Shown piece by piece: positions 1-6,872 of a stretch of DNA of 8,081 bases. The first letter of the stretch is position 1, and each line of letters starts with the position of its first letter. The DNA comes from Zoogloeaceae bacterium. Its GTDB lineage: Bacteria; Pseudomonadota; Gammaproteobacteria; Burkholderiales; Rhodocyclaceae. The notes under the pieces were generated by a model that did no database searches, had not been told where the DNA came from, and worked only from the letters and a program-made list of their open reading frames with translations. A program made the translations under genes and the position numbers. The stretch is taken from positions 1-8,081 of the forward strand of contig JAIRLE010000155.1 in the NCBI GenBank assembly GCA_031259605.1. The letters are read 5' to 3'.

Positions 1-274
1 CTACATCCTCGACGAGCCGACGACGGGACTGCATTTCGCCGACATCGAAATGCTGCTTTCCGTGCTGCACCGGTTGGTGGAACATGGAAATACCGTGGCG
101 GTGATCGAGCATAACCTGGATGTCATCAAGACCGCCGATTGGGTAATTGATCTGGGGCCGGAGGGCGGCGACGGCGGAGGGCGCATTATTGCCGCAGGCA
201 CACCGGAAGAGGTTGCGAAGATGAAGGGGAGTTATACGGGGAAGTTCTTGCGGGCGGTGCTGGGGAAGGCATAA
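1..274 (+). CDS. uvrA: UvrABC excinuclease subunit A, C-terminal end (partial)
   Basis: UvrA is the damage-recognition ATPase of nucleotide excision repair; it dimerises, loads UvrB at lesions and acts in the cytoplasm. Only the last 90 residues are present; the codon frame begins at base 2 and the stop is TAA at 272-274. What is visible is the end of the second ABC ATPase domain: a Walker B and D-loop stretch YILDEPTTGLH at the very start, then VIEHNLDVI with the switch (H-loop) histidine, then DWVIDLGPEGGDGGG, a hallmark of the UvrA C-terminus, and a short tail ending FLRAVLGKA. The gene converges on the exporter operon that ends at 559. The 5' part lies outside the window, so integrity cannot be judged. 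The family call is very secure. Confidence 0.97.
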   Translation, partial: YILDEPTTGLHFADIEMLLSVLHRLVEHGNTVAVIEHNLDVIKTADWVIDLGPEGGDGGGRIIAAGTPEEVAKMKGSYTGKFLRAVLGKA

Positions 275-431
275 TGCCCAAGTCATAAATGTTCGCAGAA
301 GTGCAGCGGAGGTTGGCCTTATGGAATTGGATTGAACCGCCCGGAATGCGACACTTTCATGGTTGTCCGTAGATAAATAATCATCGTAAAACAACTCCGG
401 TTTGAAACCCTGCCCGTAAGAAAGGCGCGAA

Positions 432-464
432 GGTTGAGACCCGGCCGCGGCCGGGGTCTCAACC
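432..464. repeat. GC-rich inverted repeat (long hairpin)
   Basis: An 11-bp arm GGTTGAGACCC (432-442) pairs perfectly with GGGTCTCAACC (454-464). The 11 bases between are themselves the palindrome GGCCGCGGCC plus one extra G, so the stem can extend further inward. No T-run follows on either strand, so this is not a canonical terminator. It lies between the convergent uvrA and permease genes and could block transcription from either side or shape a transcript. It may also belong to a dispersed repeat family; no second copy is visible in this window. Confidence 0.7.
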
Positions 465-477
465 GTAGCCATTCTCG

Positions 478-494
478 AGGGGAGAGAAACCCCT
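478..494. repeat. Small hairpin between the two larger ones
   Basis: AGGGG (478-482) pairs with CCCCT (490-494) around a 7-base loop AGAGAAA. On its own a 5-bp stem is weak evidence. It is listed because it is the middle one of three consecutive stem-loops within 110 bases. Confidence 0.35.
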
Positions 495-511
495 TCCCAA
501 TGGAGTTGGAC

Positions 512-542
512 CGACAGCCCTGAAGGGCTGTCGCTAATTTTT
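512..542 (+). terminator. Rho-independent terminator reading rightward
   Basis: A perfect 9-bp stem, CGACAGCCC (512-520) with GGGCTGTCG (525-533), closes a TGAA loop. It is followed by CTAATTTTT (534-542), a T-tract on the plus strand. Read on the minus strand the stem is followed by GTCCAACTCC, so it is directional. It sits about 240 bases after the uvrA stop, which is far for a simple uvrA terminator. It may end the uvrA message after a long 3' tail, or end a separate short transcript starting within 275-500. Confidence 0.75.
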
Positions 543-558
543 GCTCTGCCGATACCTT

Positions 559-1767
559 CTATTCATGCCGCAGCGCCTCGATCGGATCCAGGCTCGCGGC
601 CTTGCGGGCGGGCATGTAGCCGAAGATGACGCCAATGGCGGCGGAAAAGCCGAAAGACAAGAAGTTGATGGACGGGTCGAAGAGAAACGGCACCTGCATC
701 AGGTTGGCCAGGAACGGGCAGGCGATCAGCGCCAGGATGATGCCGACCAAGCCGCCGAAGGCGGAAAGCGCCACCGCTTCGATCAGGAATTGCAGCAGCA
801 CCTCGTGCTCCAGCGCGCCGATGGCCAGGCGGATGCCGATTTCGCGCGTGCGTTCCGTCACCGACACCAGCATGATGTTCATGATGCCGATGCCGCCCAC
901 CAGGAGGCTGACCGCCGCCACCGCGCCGAACATGGTGGTCAGCGTACCGATGGCGCCGGAAAGGGTCTGCGCGATTTGCTTCGTGTCCTGGATATTGAAA
1001 TTGTCCTCTTCATGGTCGGCCAGTTTTCGGCGTTCCCGCATCAAATCGCCGATCTGCGCGATCACCCGCGCGGAATCCGCGCCGTCCTTCATGGAAACCA
1101 TGATGGTCGACACGTTCTGGTTGCCCGTGAAACGGCGTTGCGCGGTGCGGATGGGGATCATCACCATGTCGTCCTGATCCATGCCCATCGCGCCCTGTCC
1201 CTTGCTCGCCAGCAGCCCGATGATTTCGCAGGAAAAATTCTTCACGCGCAATGGGCTGCCAATCGGGTTTTGCTGGCTGAAGAGTTTGGCGCGCACCGTC
1301 TCGCCGATGATGCACACGGCGCGTCCCAGCTTTTCCTCGTCTTCCGAAAAGGGGCGGCCCGTCGCCAGCGTCCAGTTGCCGGCGACAAGATAGTCGTTGG
1401 TCGTGCCGTTGATGGCTGACGACCAGTTTTCGTTGCCCGCCACCAGGGTCGCGCCGCTGTTGACCACCGGCGCGACCGCTTGCAGCGAGGCGATCTGCGC
1501 CGAAATGGCTTCCGCGTCGGCAATGCGAAACCGGGGCACGCTGACGCCGTCCCTTCCCGGCCCCAGACGCTGGCCGGGACGCAGGATCAAGAGATTGCTT
1601 CCCAGACTGGAAATCTGCTCGGCCACCGCGCGGGTCGCGCCATTCCCCAATGTGACCATGGTAATCACCGCCGCGACGCCGATGACGATCCCCAGGATGG
1701 TCAAAAAAGAACGCATCAGATTGCGGCGAATTTCGCGCAAGGCCAGCAAAAGGGTGTTCAGGAACAT
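559..1767 (-). CDS. MacB-type ABC transporter permease (FtsX-like fold)
   Basis: This 402-residue inner-membrane subunit matches the permease half of MacB. A first membrane segment lies at about residues 19-40, preceded by ALREIRRNLMRSFLT. A large periplasmic domain follows (about 45-275), then three more segments at about 277-301, 326-350 and 367-385. The hallmark IMNIMLVSVTERTREIGIR (294-313) follows the second segment, and the C-terminus PARKAASLDPIEALR is equally typical. In this family ATP hydrolysis drives periplasmic movements that push substrate through the adaptor and outer-membrane channel. The start is supported by an AGGAGA ribosome site 7 bases upstream, lying inside the end of the ATPase gene; the two genes overlap by 10 nt. 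It is the last gene of the operon and ends in TAG. The substrate is unknown; macrolide, peptide, siderophore or lipid export are all known for relatives. Confidence 0.92.
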   Translation of the reverse strand: MFLNTLLLALREIRRNLMRSFLTILGIVIGVAAVITMVTLGNGATRAVAEQISSLGSNLLILRPGQRLGPGRDGVSVPRFRIADAEAISAQIASLQAVAPVVNSGATLVAGNENWSSAINGTTNDYLVAGNWTLATGRPFSEDEEKLGRAVCIIGETVRAKLFSQQNPIGSPLRVKNFSCEIIGLLASKGQGAMGMDQDDMVMIPIRTAQRRFTGNQNVSTIMVSMKDGADSARVIAQIGDLMRERRKLADHEEDNFNIQDTKQIAQTLSGAIGTLTTMFGAVAAVSLLVGGIGIMNIMLVSVTERTREIGIRLAIGALEHEVLLQFLIEAVALSAFGGLVGIILALIACPFLANLMQVPFLFDPSINFLSFGFSAAIGVIFGYMPARKAASLDPIEALRHE

Positions 1768-2528
1768 GCTGGCGTCTCCTCTCCGGAATCGCTGGAGACA
1801 ACGCCGTCTACAAAATGTACAATGCGATTGGCGTATTTTGCCATGTCCGGCTCGTGCGTCACCATGAGTACGGTAATCTGCTGTTCCTGGTTCAGGCGCA
1901 CCAGAAGTTCCATGATTTCGTGACTGCGCTTGCTGTCCAGGTTGCCGGTCGGCTCATCGGCCAGCAGCACCAGCGGCTGGGTCACGATGGCGCGCGCGAT
2001 GGCGACCCGTTGCTGCTGGCCGCCGGAGAGTTCTGCAGACGTGTGGTGTTCCCAGCCGGAAAGCCCGACCAGCGCCAAGGCGGCGCGGGCGGCCTGATGG
2101 CGTTTTTCCGGCGCTTCACCCCGGTAGAGGAGCGGCAGTTCCACGTTTTCCTGCGCCGATGTGCGGGCCAGGAGGTTGAAGCCCTGGAACACGAATCCCA
2201 GGTAATGCCGCCGCAGCAAGGCGCGCTGGTTGCGGTCGAGATGCTCGACGTGCGTTCCTTGAAACAGATAGGCACCGGCGCTGGGCGTATCCAGGCAACC
2301 CAGGATATTCATGGCCGTGGATTTTCCCGAACCGCTCGGCCCCATGATCGCCAGGAATTCCCCCGGACGGATGCGCAAATCCACGCCGCGCAAGGCCAAA
2401 AAAGCGGTCTGGCCCTGACCGTAGGTCTTGGTGATGCCCTGAAATTCGATCAAGAACGCTGCCGTTCCTGTTGGCGCAACGCCGCCCTCCGCATTGTCCA
2501 TATCCGTGGGCGCTTCCGATACGCTCAT
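1758..2528 (-). CDS. MacB/LolD-type ABC transporter ATP-binding protein
   Basis: This is a 256-residue cytoplasmic ATPase that should power the permease encoded directly after it. All ABC motifs are intact: Walker A GPSGSGKST (63-71), Q-loop FVFQ (Q115), signature LSGGQQQR (167-174), Walker B LVLLADEP with catalytic E192, D-loop GNLD (195-198) and switch histidine H225 in VTHEP. The first 25 residues before the domain are poorly conserved-looking. In classical MacB this domain is fused to the permease; here they are separate chains. The start ATG overlaps the adaptor stop as ATGA, and AGGAAG sits 7 bases upstream, so re-initiation coupled to the adaptor gene is likely. It belongs to the broad LolD/MacB/FtsE subfamily; the assignment to the export system rests on neighbours. 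Confidence 0.94.
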   Translation of the reverse strand: MSVSEAPTDMDNAEGGVAPTGTAAFLIEFQGITKTYGQGQTAFLALRGVDLRIRPGEFLAIMGPSGSGKSTAMNILGCLDTPSAGAYLFQGTHVEHLDRNQRALLRRHYLGFVFQGFNLLARTSAQENVELPLLYRGEAPEKRHQAARAALALVGLSGWEHHTSAELSGGQQQRVAIARAIVTQPLVLLADEPTGNLDSKRSHEIMELLVRLNQEQQITVLMVTHEPDMAKYANRIVHFVDGVVSSDSGEETPACS

Positions 2529-3835
2529 TTACGGACTTCCTGGTAATCGGTGATGATGCGCATCCCCGCTTTCAGCTCGCCTTCCAGTACTTCCGTATAA
2601 CGACCGTTGCTCACGCCGCTCTTGAAGGAGACCGGACGCGGTCGACCGTTTTCTAGTATCCAGACGCGGCTGTTGTCCTCGCCGTTGCTTGGTCGAGTAC
2701 CAGCGCCATTGCCGTTGCGCTGCTGCTGGCGCGGCATGCGCGGCATCAGGCGGGAAAGAAAACCTGAAGATGCGCCGGGGCCGCTCGCGCCCTCGCGCGC
2801 AGGATTGAAGCGCAATGCGGCATTGGGCGCCAAAAGCGCATTATCGCGCTGCGCCGTGATGATCTCGGCGGAAGCCGTCATGCCGGGACGCAAGGCCAGG
2901 TCGTCATTGGTCACATTGAGTACTGTGGTGTAGGTCACCACATTGTCGGTCAATGTGGATCCCAGGTCGACCCGTTCGACGCTGGCCGGAAATTTGCGAT
3001 TGCTCCAGGCTGCCACGGTGAAGTTGGCCGCCTGTCCCGCTTCGACATGGGCGACATCGGCCTCGTCGACATGCACGTGCAATTCCATCTGCGTCAAGTC
3101 CTCCGCGATATTGAAGAGCACGGGCGTGGTCATGGAAGCGGCGACGGTCTGGCCCGGCTCCACTTTGCGCACGAGGACGACGCCATCGACGGGCGACGTA
3201 ATCGTGGCCTTGCGGATATTGGTCTGATCGGTTTTCAGTGTGGCCTGGGCCTGGGCGACTTCGGCCTGGGCGCTCTTCAGATTGGCTTCGGCTCGCTTGG
3301 CGGCGGCTTCGGCACTGTCCAGTTCGGTCTTGGCAGGCACCTTGCCGCCGGAGAGCTCCGCGACCTGACGCATCCGCGCCAGGCTGGCCTGGTTTTCCGC
3401 CAGTGTCGCTTCCATCTGGGCGACATGGGCCTCGGCGGCGATGACCGCCGCCTGGGATTTGAGCACGTTGTCCCTCAGCTTGGAAGTATCGAGCTGCGCC
3501 AGCAACTGCCCCTTGGTCACCCGGTCGTTTTCGCGCGCCAGCACGGATTCCAGCGTGCCGGAAAGTTCGCTGCCGACATCGACCGCGCGGGTCGGCTCCA
3601 GGGTGCCGCTGGCGGAAACCGTGACAGTAATCGGCCCGGAAACGACTTCTTCGGTTATGTAGTTTATCGTCTGGGAACCATTACCACTGACGCGCAGCCC
3701 GACGACAAGCGCGATCAGAAGCGCCGCCGCGAGGATACCCCATCGCCAGCGCCTGAAAAAACCAGAGGATTTTGCGCGGAGTTGACTGTCGAGCAGGCTT
3801 TTCAGGGGATTGGTATTGGGTTTGAATGCGCTCAT
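2525..3835 (-). CDS. MacA-like periplasmic adaptor (membrane fusion protein)
   Basis: This 436-residue adaptor of the HlyD/RND-MFP family bridges inner-membrane transporter and outer-membrane channel. A single N-terminal membrane anchor lies at about 33-47 after a basic stretch (FFRRWRWG), with no lipobox. The split lipoyl domain is visible as GTLEPTRAVDVGSELSG (77-93) and ATITSPVDGVVLVRKVEPGQ (210-229). Between its halves, about 119-205, is an alanine, glutamine and lysine-rich alpha-helical hairpin. A beta-barrel follows (about 246-327), then a membrane-proximal domain up to YQEVRK. Residues about 343-388 are a low-complexity, basic insert rich in Gly, Asn, Gln and Pro. The start ATG overlaps the stop of the outer-membrane gene as ATGA, with no clear ribosome site, which points to translational coupling. 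It could serve only an ABC pump here, since no RND pump gene is nearby. Confidence 0.93.
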   Translation of the reverse strand: MSAFKPNTNPLKSLLDSQLRAKSSGFFRRWRWGILAAALLIALVVGLRVSGNGSQTINYITEEVVSGPITVTVSASGTLEPTRAVDVGSELSGTLESVLARENDRVTKGQLLAQLDTSKLRDNVLKSQAAVIAAEAHVAQMEATLAENQASLARMRQVAELSGGKVPAKTELDSAEAAAKRAEANLKSAQAEVAQAQATLKTDQTNIRKATITSPVDGVVLVRKVEPGQTVAASMTTPVLFNIAEDLTQMELHVHVDEADVAHVEAGQAANFTVAAWSNRKFPASVERVDLGSTLTDNVVTYTTVLNVTNDDLALRPGMTASAEIITAQRDNALLAPNAALRFNPAREGASGPGASSGFLSRLMPRMPRQQQRNGNGAGTRPSNGEDNSRVWILENGRPRPVSFKSGVSNGRYTEVLEGELKAGMRIITDYQEVRK

Positions 3836-5271
3836 GATGGTGATTGACCAGAGGTTGTTTCGGGAGAGGCTTCCGGCGCGGCTTCCCAGCCGCCGCCCAG
3901 CGCCTTGTAAAGCTGGATGATGGAAATCAGGATGTCGCTTTTGGCGGTAACGAGACTGTCCTCGCTGGACAACAGGGAACGCTGGGTATCCAGCACTTTC
4001 TGGAAATCGGCGAGACCGCTTTGATACATCTGGCTGGCGATTTCCGCGGCATTTCTGGAAGACTGAGCGGCCCGAATACGGTTTATTTCCCGCTGCCGCC
4101 CGGCTGCATAGGAGGAAAGCGCATTTTCCACGTCTTCCAGCGCGGTCAAGAGCGTCTGCTCATAGCTGACCAGCGCCTGTTCCTGTACGGCATCCTGGAT
4201 GTCGATCTGGTTCTGGATACGCCCGCCGTCAAAGAGCGTCACCGCCAGACTGGCCGCCAGAGAGCGGACAATGGTGCTGCTGTTGCCCAGGGCGGCGAAG
4301 CTGGCGTCTTGCCAGCCGAAAGATCCAGACAAGCGCAAATTGGGATAACGCGCCGCGACCCGTTCTCTGACACGGGCTGTTTCGGCCAGCAGGGTTTGTT
4401 CCGCCGCCCGCATGTCCGGACGGCGGCGCAGGGCTTCTGTGGGAATGCCGACGGCGATGGCTTCCGGCGCGTCCGGCAAGGGACGCGCCGCTTCCAGTTC
4501 CGCATGGAGGCTACCCGGCGCAAGGCCCAGGAGCACGTCCAGCCGGTGGCGGCTCGCCGTCAGCGCGTTTTCCAGAGTGGGAATCGAGGCACGGGTCTGT
4601 TCCAGGGCGGTGCTCGCCTGCTCGACATCCAGTTCCGTCACCAATCCCGCGTCGGCGCGCCAGCGGGTGATGGCAAGCGTTTCTTCCTGGCTGGCCGTGT
4701 TCTTCCTGGCAATGTGCAGGCGTTCCTGATAGGCGCGATATTCGACGTAATTGCGGGCGATTTCCGCCGCCAGCGTTACCCGGACATCATCGAGACGCGC
4801 CGCCTGCGCCGCCAGATCGCGCTCGGCGCCTTCCACGGCATGACGGACGCCGCCAAAGATATCCGGCTCCCAACTGGCGTCGAACCCGGCATTGTAGTTG
4901 GTGCGGGTGACGCTGCCGTTGCCGGGCGAACGGTTGGCGCCGGTGGAAAAATTCAAACCAGGCCACCAGCCCGCCGCCGTCACGTCCCGGCTCAAGCGCG
5001 CCTGCCGCAGGCGAATCCGGGCTGCCCGCACATCGAGCGCGCCATCCAGCCCGCGCTCGATCAGCGTATTCAACTGCGGGTCATTCAGGCGGCGCCACCA
5101 TTGCGCCAAATCCTTCGGCCCGGCCTCATCACCGGCGGGCGGCGCGCTCTGACGCCAGGTATCGGGCGCCTCCACGCGCGCCTGCCGCTGGCTCAAATCC
5201 GGCGCGGAAGCCAGCATGGCGCAGCCGCCGTCCAACAACAGCAAGGAAAAAAGCGCCAACGGGCGTAGCAT
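3832..5271 (-). CDS. NodT-family outer-membrane efflux lipoprotein (TolC-like)
   Basis: This is the outer-membrane channel of the exporter, a 479-residue TolC/OprM-type trimer subunit. The mature part opens with the typical WWRRLNDPQLNTLIERGL, followed by ASWEPDIFGGVRHAVEGAERDL, both hallmarks of the first repeat of this family. The second repeat contains LRRRPDMRAAEQTLLAETARVRE (written here in pieces: LRRRPDMRAAEQ, then the helix), ASLAVTLFDGGR and a C-terminal SGLADFQKVLDTQRSLL. The chosen start (ATG at 5271) gives a short signal, MLRPLALFSLLLLDGGC, with the lipid cysteine at residue 17, but has no ribosome site. An ATG at 5316 (494 residues) has a weak AAGG only 3 bases away. The frame stays open to 5439, but that extension looks non-coding. 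It is the first gene of the operon; its promoter must lie in 5272-5643. Confidence 0.9.
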   Translation of the reverse strand: MLRPLALFSLLLLDGGCAMLASAPDLSQRQARVEAPDTWRQSAPPAGDEAGPKDLAQWWRRLNDPQLNTLIERGLDGALDVRAARIRLRQARLSRDVTAAGWWPGLNFSTGANRSPGNGSVTRTNYNAGFDASWEPDIFGGVRHAVEGAERDLAAQAARLDDVRVTLAAEIARNYVEYRAYQERLHIARKNTASQEETLAITRWRADAGLVTELDVEQASTALEQTRASIPTLENALTASRHRLDVLLGLAPGSLHAELEAARPLPDAPEAIAVGIPTEALRRRPDMRAAEQTLLAETARVRERVAARYPNLRLSGSFGWQDASFAALGNSSTIVRSLAASLAVTLFDGGRIQNQIDIQDAVQEQALVSYEQTLLTALEDVENALSSYAAGRQREINRIRAAQSSRNAAEIASQMYQSGLADFQKVLDTQRSLLSSEDSLVTAKSDILISIIQLYKALGGGWEAAPEASPETTSGQSPS

Positions 5272-5557
5272 GTGCGAACGCGAAAAACACGCCGACAGGA
5301 AAGAAGGAAACGCCATGCGCCTTGACCAGAGAGGAAAAGCTGAAATGACGCGCAGCTTAACAAAGTATCCGATCACCAAACAACTGCTTTTTATGAGGCA
5401 ATGTAAGTTTTCGTAAGATTGCCCGGTGGGCGTACGCATGATTTGGGGTGTGCTGCGTCACCACGCTCCTCGCCGTCGGGAAATAGAGGACAGAAAAACC
5501 CACGGCGCGCGCGCCATCTTCCCCCCCTTTTCACTGCGCCCCATGATTTTCCGGGGG

Positions 5558-5587
5558 TTGTTCGCCGCGCCCGAAATGTGTTTAGAT
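5558..5587 (+). promoter_or_regulatory. Possible sigma70-like promoter for the hydrolase gene
   Basis: TTGTTC (5558-5563) and TTTAGA (5581-5586) are separated by exactly 17 bases. Each matches only three of six consensus positions, so this is weak on sequence alone. If it is used, transcription would begin at about 5592, almost exactly where the 17-bp inverted repeat starts, so the repeat would be either the first structure in the mRNA or an operator over the start site. Confidence 0.25.
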
Positions 5588-5590
5588 GCC

Positions 5591-5627
5591 GTCCTCCGGG
5601 GCGATGATCGTCATCGCCCCGGAGGAC
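5591..5627. repeat. Perfect 17-bp inverted repeat ahead of the hydrolase gene
   Basis: GTCCTCCGGGGCGATGA (5591-5607) is the exact reverse complement of TCATCGCCCCGGAGGAC (5611-5627), with a TCG spacer. The repeat ends 16 bases before the ATG at 5644 and 4 bases before its ribosome site. No T-run follows, so it is not a standard terminator. As RNA it would be a very stable 5' leader hairpin; as DNA it could be a binding site for a dimeric regulator or a member of a dispersed palindrome family. Confidence 0.85.
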
Positions 5628-5643
5628 GCAAGGGAGCGCTTTC

Positions 5644-6765
5644 ATGTCCAGAAAACCGCTGCGAATTTTCCTCAAGGCACTGTTGCTTTTGGCGATACCG
5701 CTTGTCGTTGCCGGATGTCGCCTGTGGCGGGTCATTGGCGATTCGCCGGAAGCGGCGGAAGTCGCCGCCTATGAAAAATTGCCGTATTACCAGGATGGAC
5801 GCTTCCAAAACCCCGAACCCCTGCCGTACTATCCCGATCGCGTCACGGGCGGCGGGCCTTCGGGCTGGATACGGTTTTTCCTGCCCAATGCGCACAGGCC
5901 CGGATTCGCCTTGCCGCAGGTAGCGCTGGACGATACTTCCTTCGCCGCGCCCTCCGAGGCGCTTGCCGCCTACTGGCTTGGACATTCCGCGCTCATCATC
6001 GAACTGGAAGGCAAGCGTCTGCTGGTCGATCCGGTGTTCGGCAATGCCGCGCCCCTGCCCGGCGTCGTGCGCCGCTTCGTCGACGCGCCCATCAAACGCG
6101 CCGATCTGCCGCCGCTGGATTACGTGCTCATCACCCACGACCATTACGATCATTTGGAATACGCGACGATTGAAGCCTTGAAGGATCGGGAAACGCGCTT
6201 CATCGTCCCTTACGGTGTGGCGGCGCATTTGAGGAAATGGGGCGTTCCCGCCGAACGCATCCACGAAATTGGCTGGGGCGAAAGCATCACGGAAGGCGCG
6301 TTGACGATAGCCGCGGAGCGCACCATTCACTTTTCGGGGCGCACCTTTGGCCGCCGCGATACGACGCTATGGACTTCCTATGTCCTGAAGGGTGAGCGCT
6401 TCAGGGTTTTCGTCAGCGGCGATTCCGGTTACGGCGAGCACTTCAAGGACATCGGCGCGGCGCACGGCCCCTTTGATCTGGCGTTCATCGAAATCGACGG
6501 CTGGAACCCCGGCTGGCCGAGCACGCACATGTTCCCGCGAGAAGTCATCCAGGCCTGTCACGACATCGGCGCGCGGGCGATGATTCCCGTGCATTGGGGC
6601 GTCTTCGATCTCGCTAACCACCCTTGGGACGAATCGATCAGACTCGTGCGCGACCTCGCCGCGCGGGATGGCAAGATCAGGCTGCTGACGCCCCTGATGG
6701 GCGAACGGGTGACGCCGGAAAGCGAGACGCGAGCATGGTTCATCACGCAGGAGGCAAAAGATTGA
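5644..6765 (+). CDS. Metallo-beta-lactamase-fold lipoprotein (RomA / NAPE-PLD / UlaG-like)
   Basis: This is a 373-residue predicted zinc hydrolase anchored to a membrane as a lipoprotein. The signal FLKALLLLAIPLVVAGC ends in a good lipobox VAGC with the lipid cysteine at residue 25. The metal-binding motif is THDHYDH (H165, H167, D169, H170). Likely further ligands are H229 in TIHFSGR, D260 in VSGDSGYG and H317 in PVHWGVF; H295 in STHMFPRE is also typical of this group. The layout is that of N-acyl-phosphatidylethanolamine phospholipase D-like and RomA-like proteins, so a phospholipid or phosphodiester substrate is possible, but the reaction cannot be read from sequence. The start is supported by GGGAG 7 bases upstream. 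It is divergent from the exporter operon. The gene looks intact; the name romA would be over-specific. Confidence 0.9.
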   Translation: MSRKPLRIFLKALLLLAIPLVVAGCRLWRVIGDSPEAAEVAAYEKLPYYQDGRFQNPEPLPYYPDRVTGGGPSGWIRFFLPNAHRPGFALPQVALDDTSFAAPSEALAAYWLGHSALIIELEGKRLLVDPVFGNAAPLPGVVRRFVDAPIKRADLPPLDYVLITHDHYDHLEYATIEALKDRETRFIVPYGVAAHLRKWGVPAERIHEIGWGESITEGALTIAAERTIHFSGRTFGRRDTTLWTSYVLKGERFRVFVSGDSGYGEHFKDIGAAHGPFDLAFIEIDGWNPGWPSTHMFPREVIQACHDIGARAMIPVHWGVFDLANHPWDESIRLVRDLAARDGKIRLLTPLMGERVTPESETRAWFITQEAKD

Positions 6766-6872
6766 GGAGAGAACGCTGTGAACCGGGCGATACGCTTTGC
6801 CTCGCGAAAAGACATTCGCGGCATCCGGTCGGAAGAAAACCGTCTGTTTCGTGTCAGCGTCAGGTGTACCGG

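Larger units (their letters stand above)
5272..5643. promoter_or_regulatory. Divergent intergenic region between exporter operon and hydrolase gene
   Basis: This gene-free stretch of about 370 bases must hold promoters for both directions. The part nearest the operon (about 5340-5420) is clearly richer in A and T than the coding DNA around it, which fits a minus-strand promoter, but I could not find a convincing pair of -35 and -10 boxes there. A 12-bp alternating palindrome GGCGCGCGCGCC lies at 5504-5515, followed by a run of seven C at 5521-5527. The right end carries a possible rightward promoter and a perfect 17-bp inverted repeat, listed separately. If the outer-membrane gene starts at 5316, the region shrinks by 45 bases. 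Confidence 0.55.

Noticed and set aside
308..335. GGAGG followed by an ATG at 321
   Set aside because: The frame is only four codons long (ATG to TGA) with no sign of a leader function.
432..464. GC-rich hairpin as a terminator for the exporter operon
   Set aside because: No T-run follows on the minus strand; kept only as an inverted repeat.
541..1419. Long plus-strand frame antisense to the permease gene
   Set aside because: Composition is dominated by His, Arg, Asp and Gly with no domain, while the opposite strand carries clear MacB motifs; it is a GC-driven shadow.
3844..5268. 474-codon plus-strand frame antisense to the outer-membrane factor
   Set aside because: It covers a gene with strong NodT-family motifs on the other strand, has no recognisable domain, and long antisense frames are common in GC-rich DNA.
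5272..5439. N-terminal extension of the outer-membrane factor to ATG 5439
   Set aside because: No ribosome site, no signal-like sequence, and it would swallow the AT-rich likely promoter region.
5504..5527. Alternating GC palindrome with C-run as an operator
   Set aside because: A 12-bp GC-only palindrome is not striking in this base composition, and nothing else supports a binding site.
5611..6330. 239-codon minus-strand frame over the hydrolase gene
   Set aside because: The plus strand encodes an intact metal-binding protein with ribosome site and signal peptide; the minus frame shows neither.
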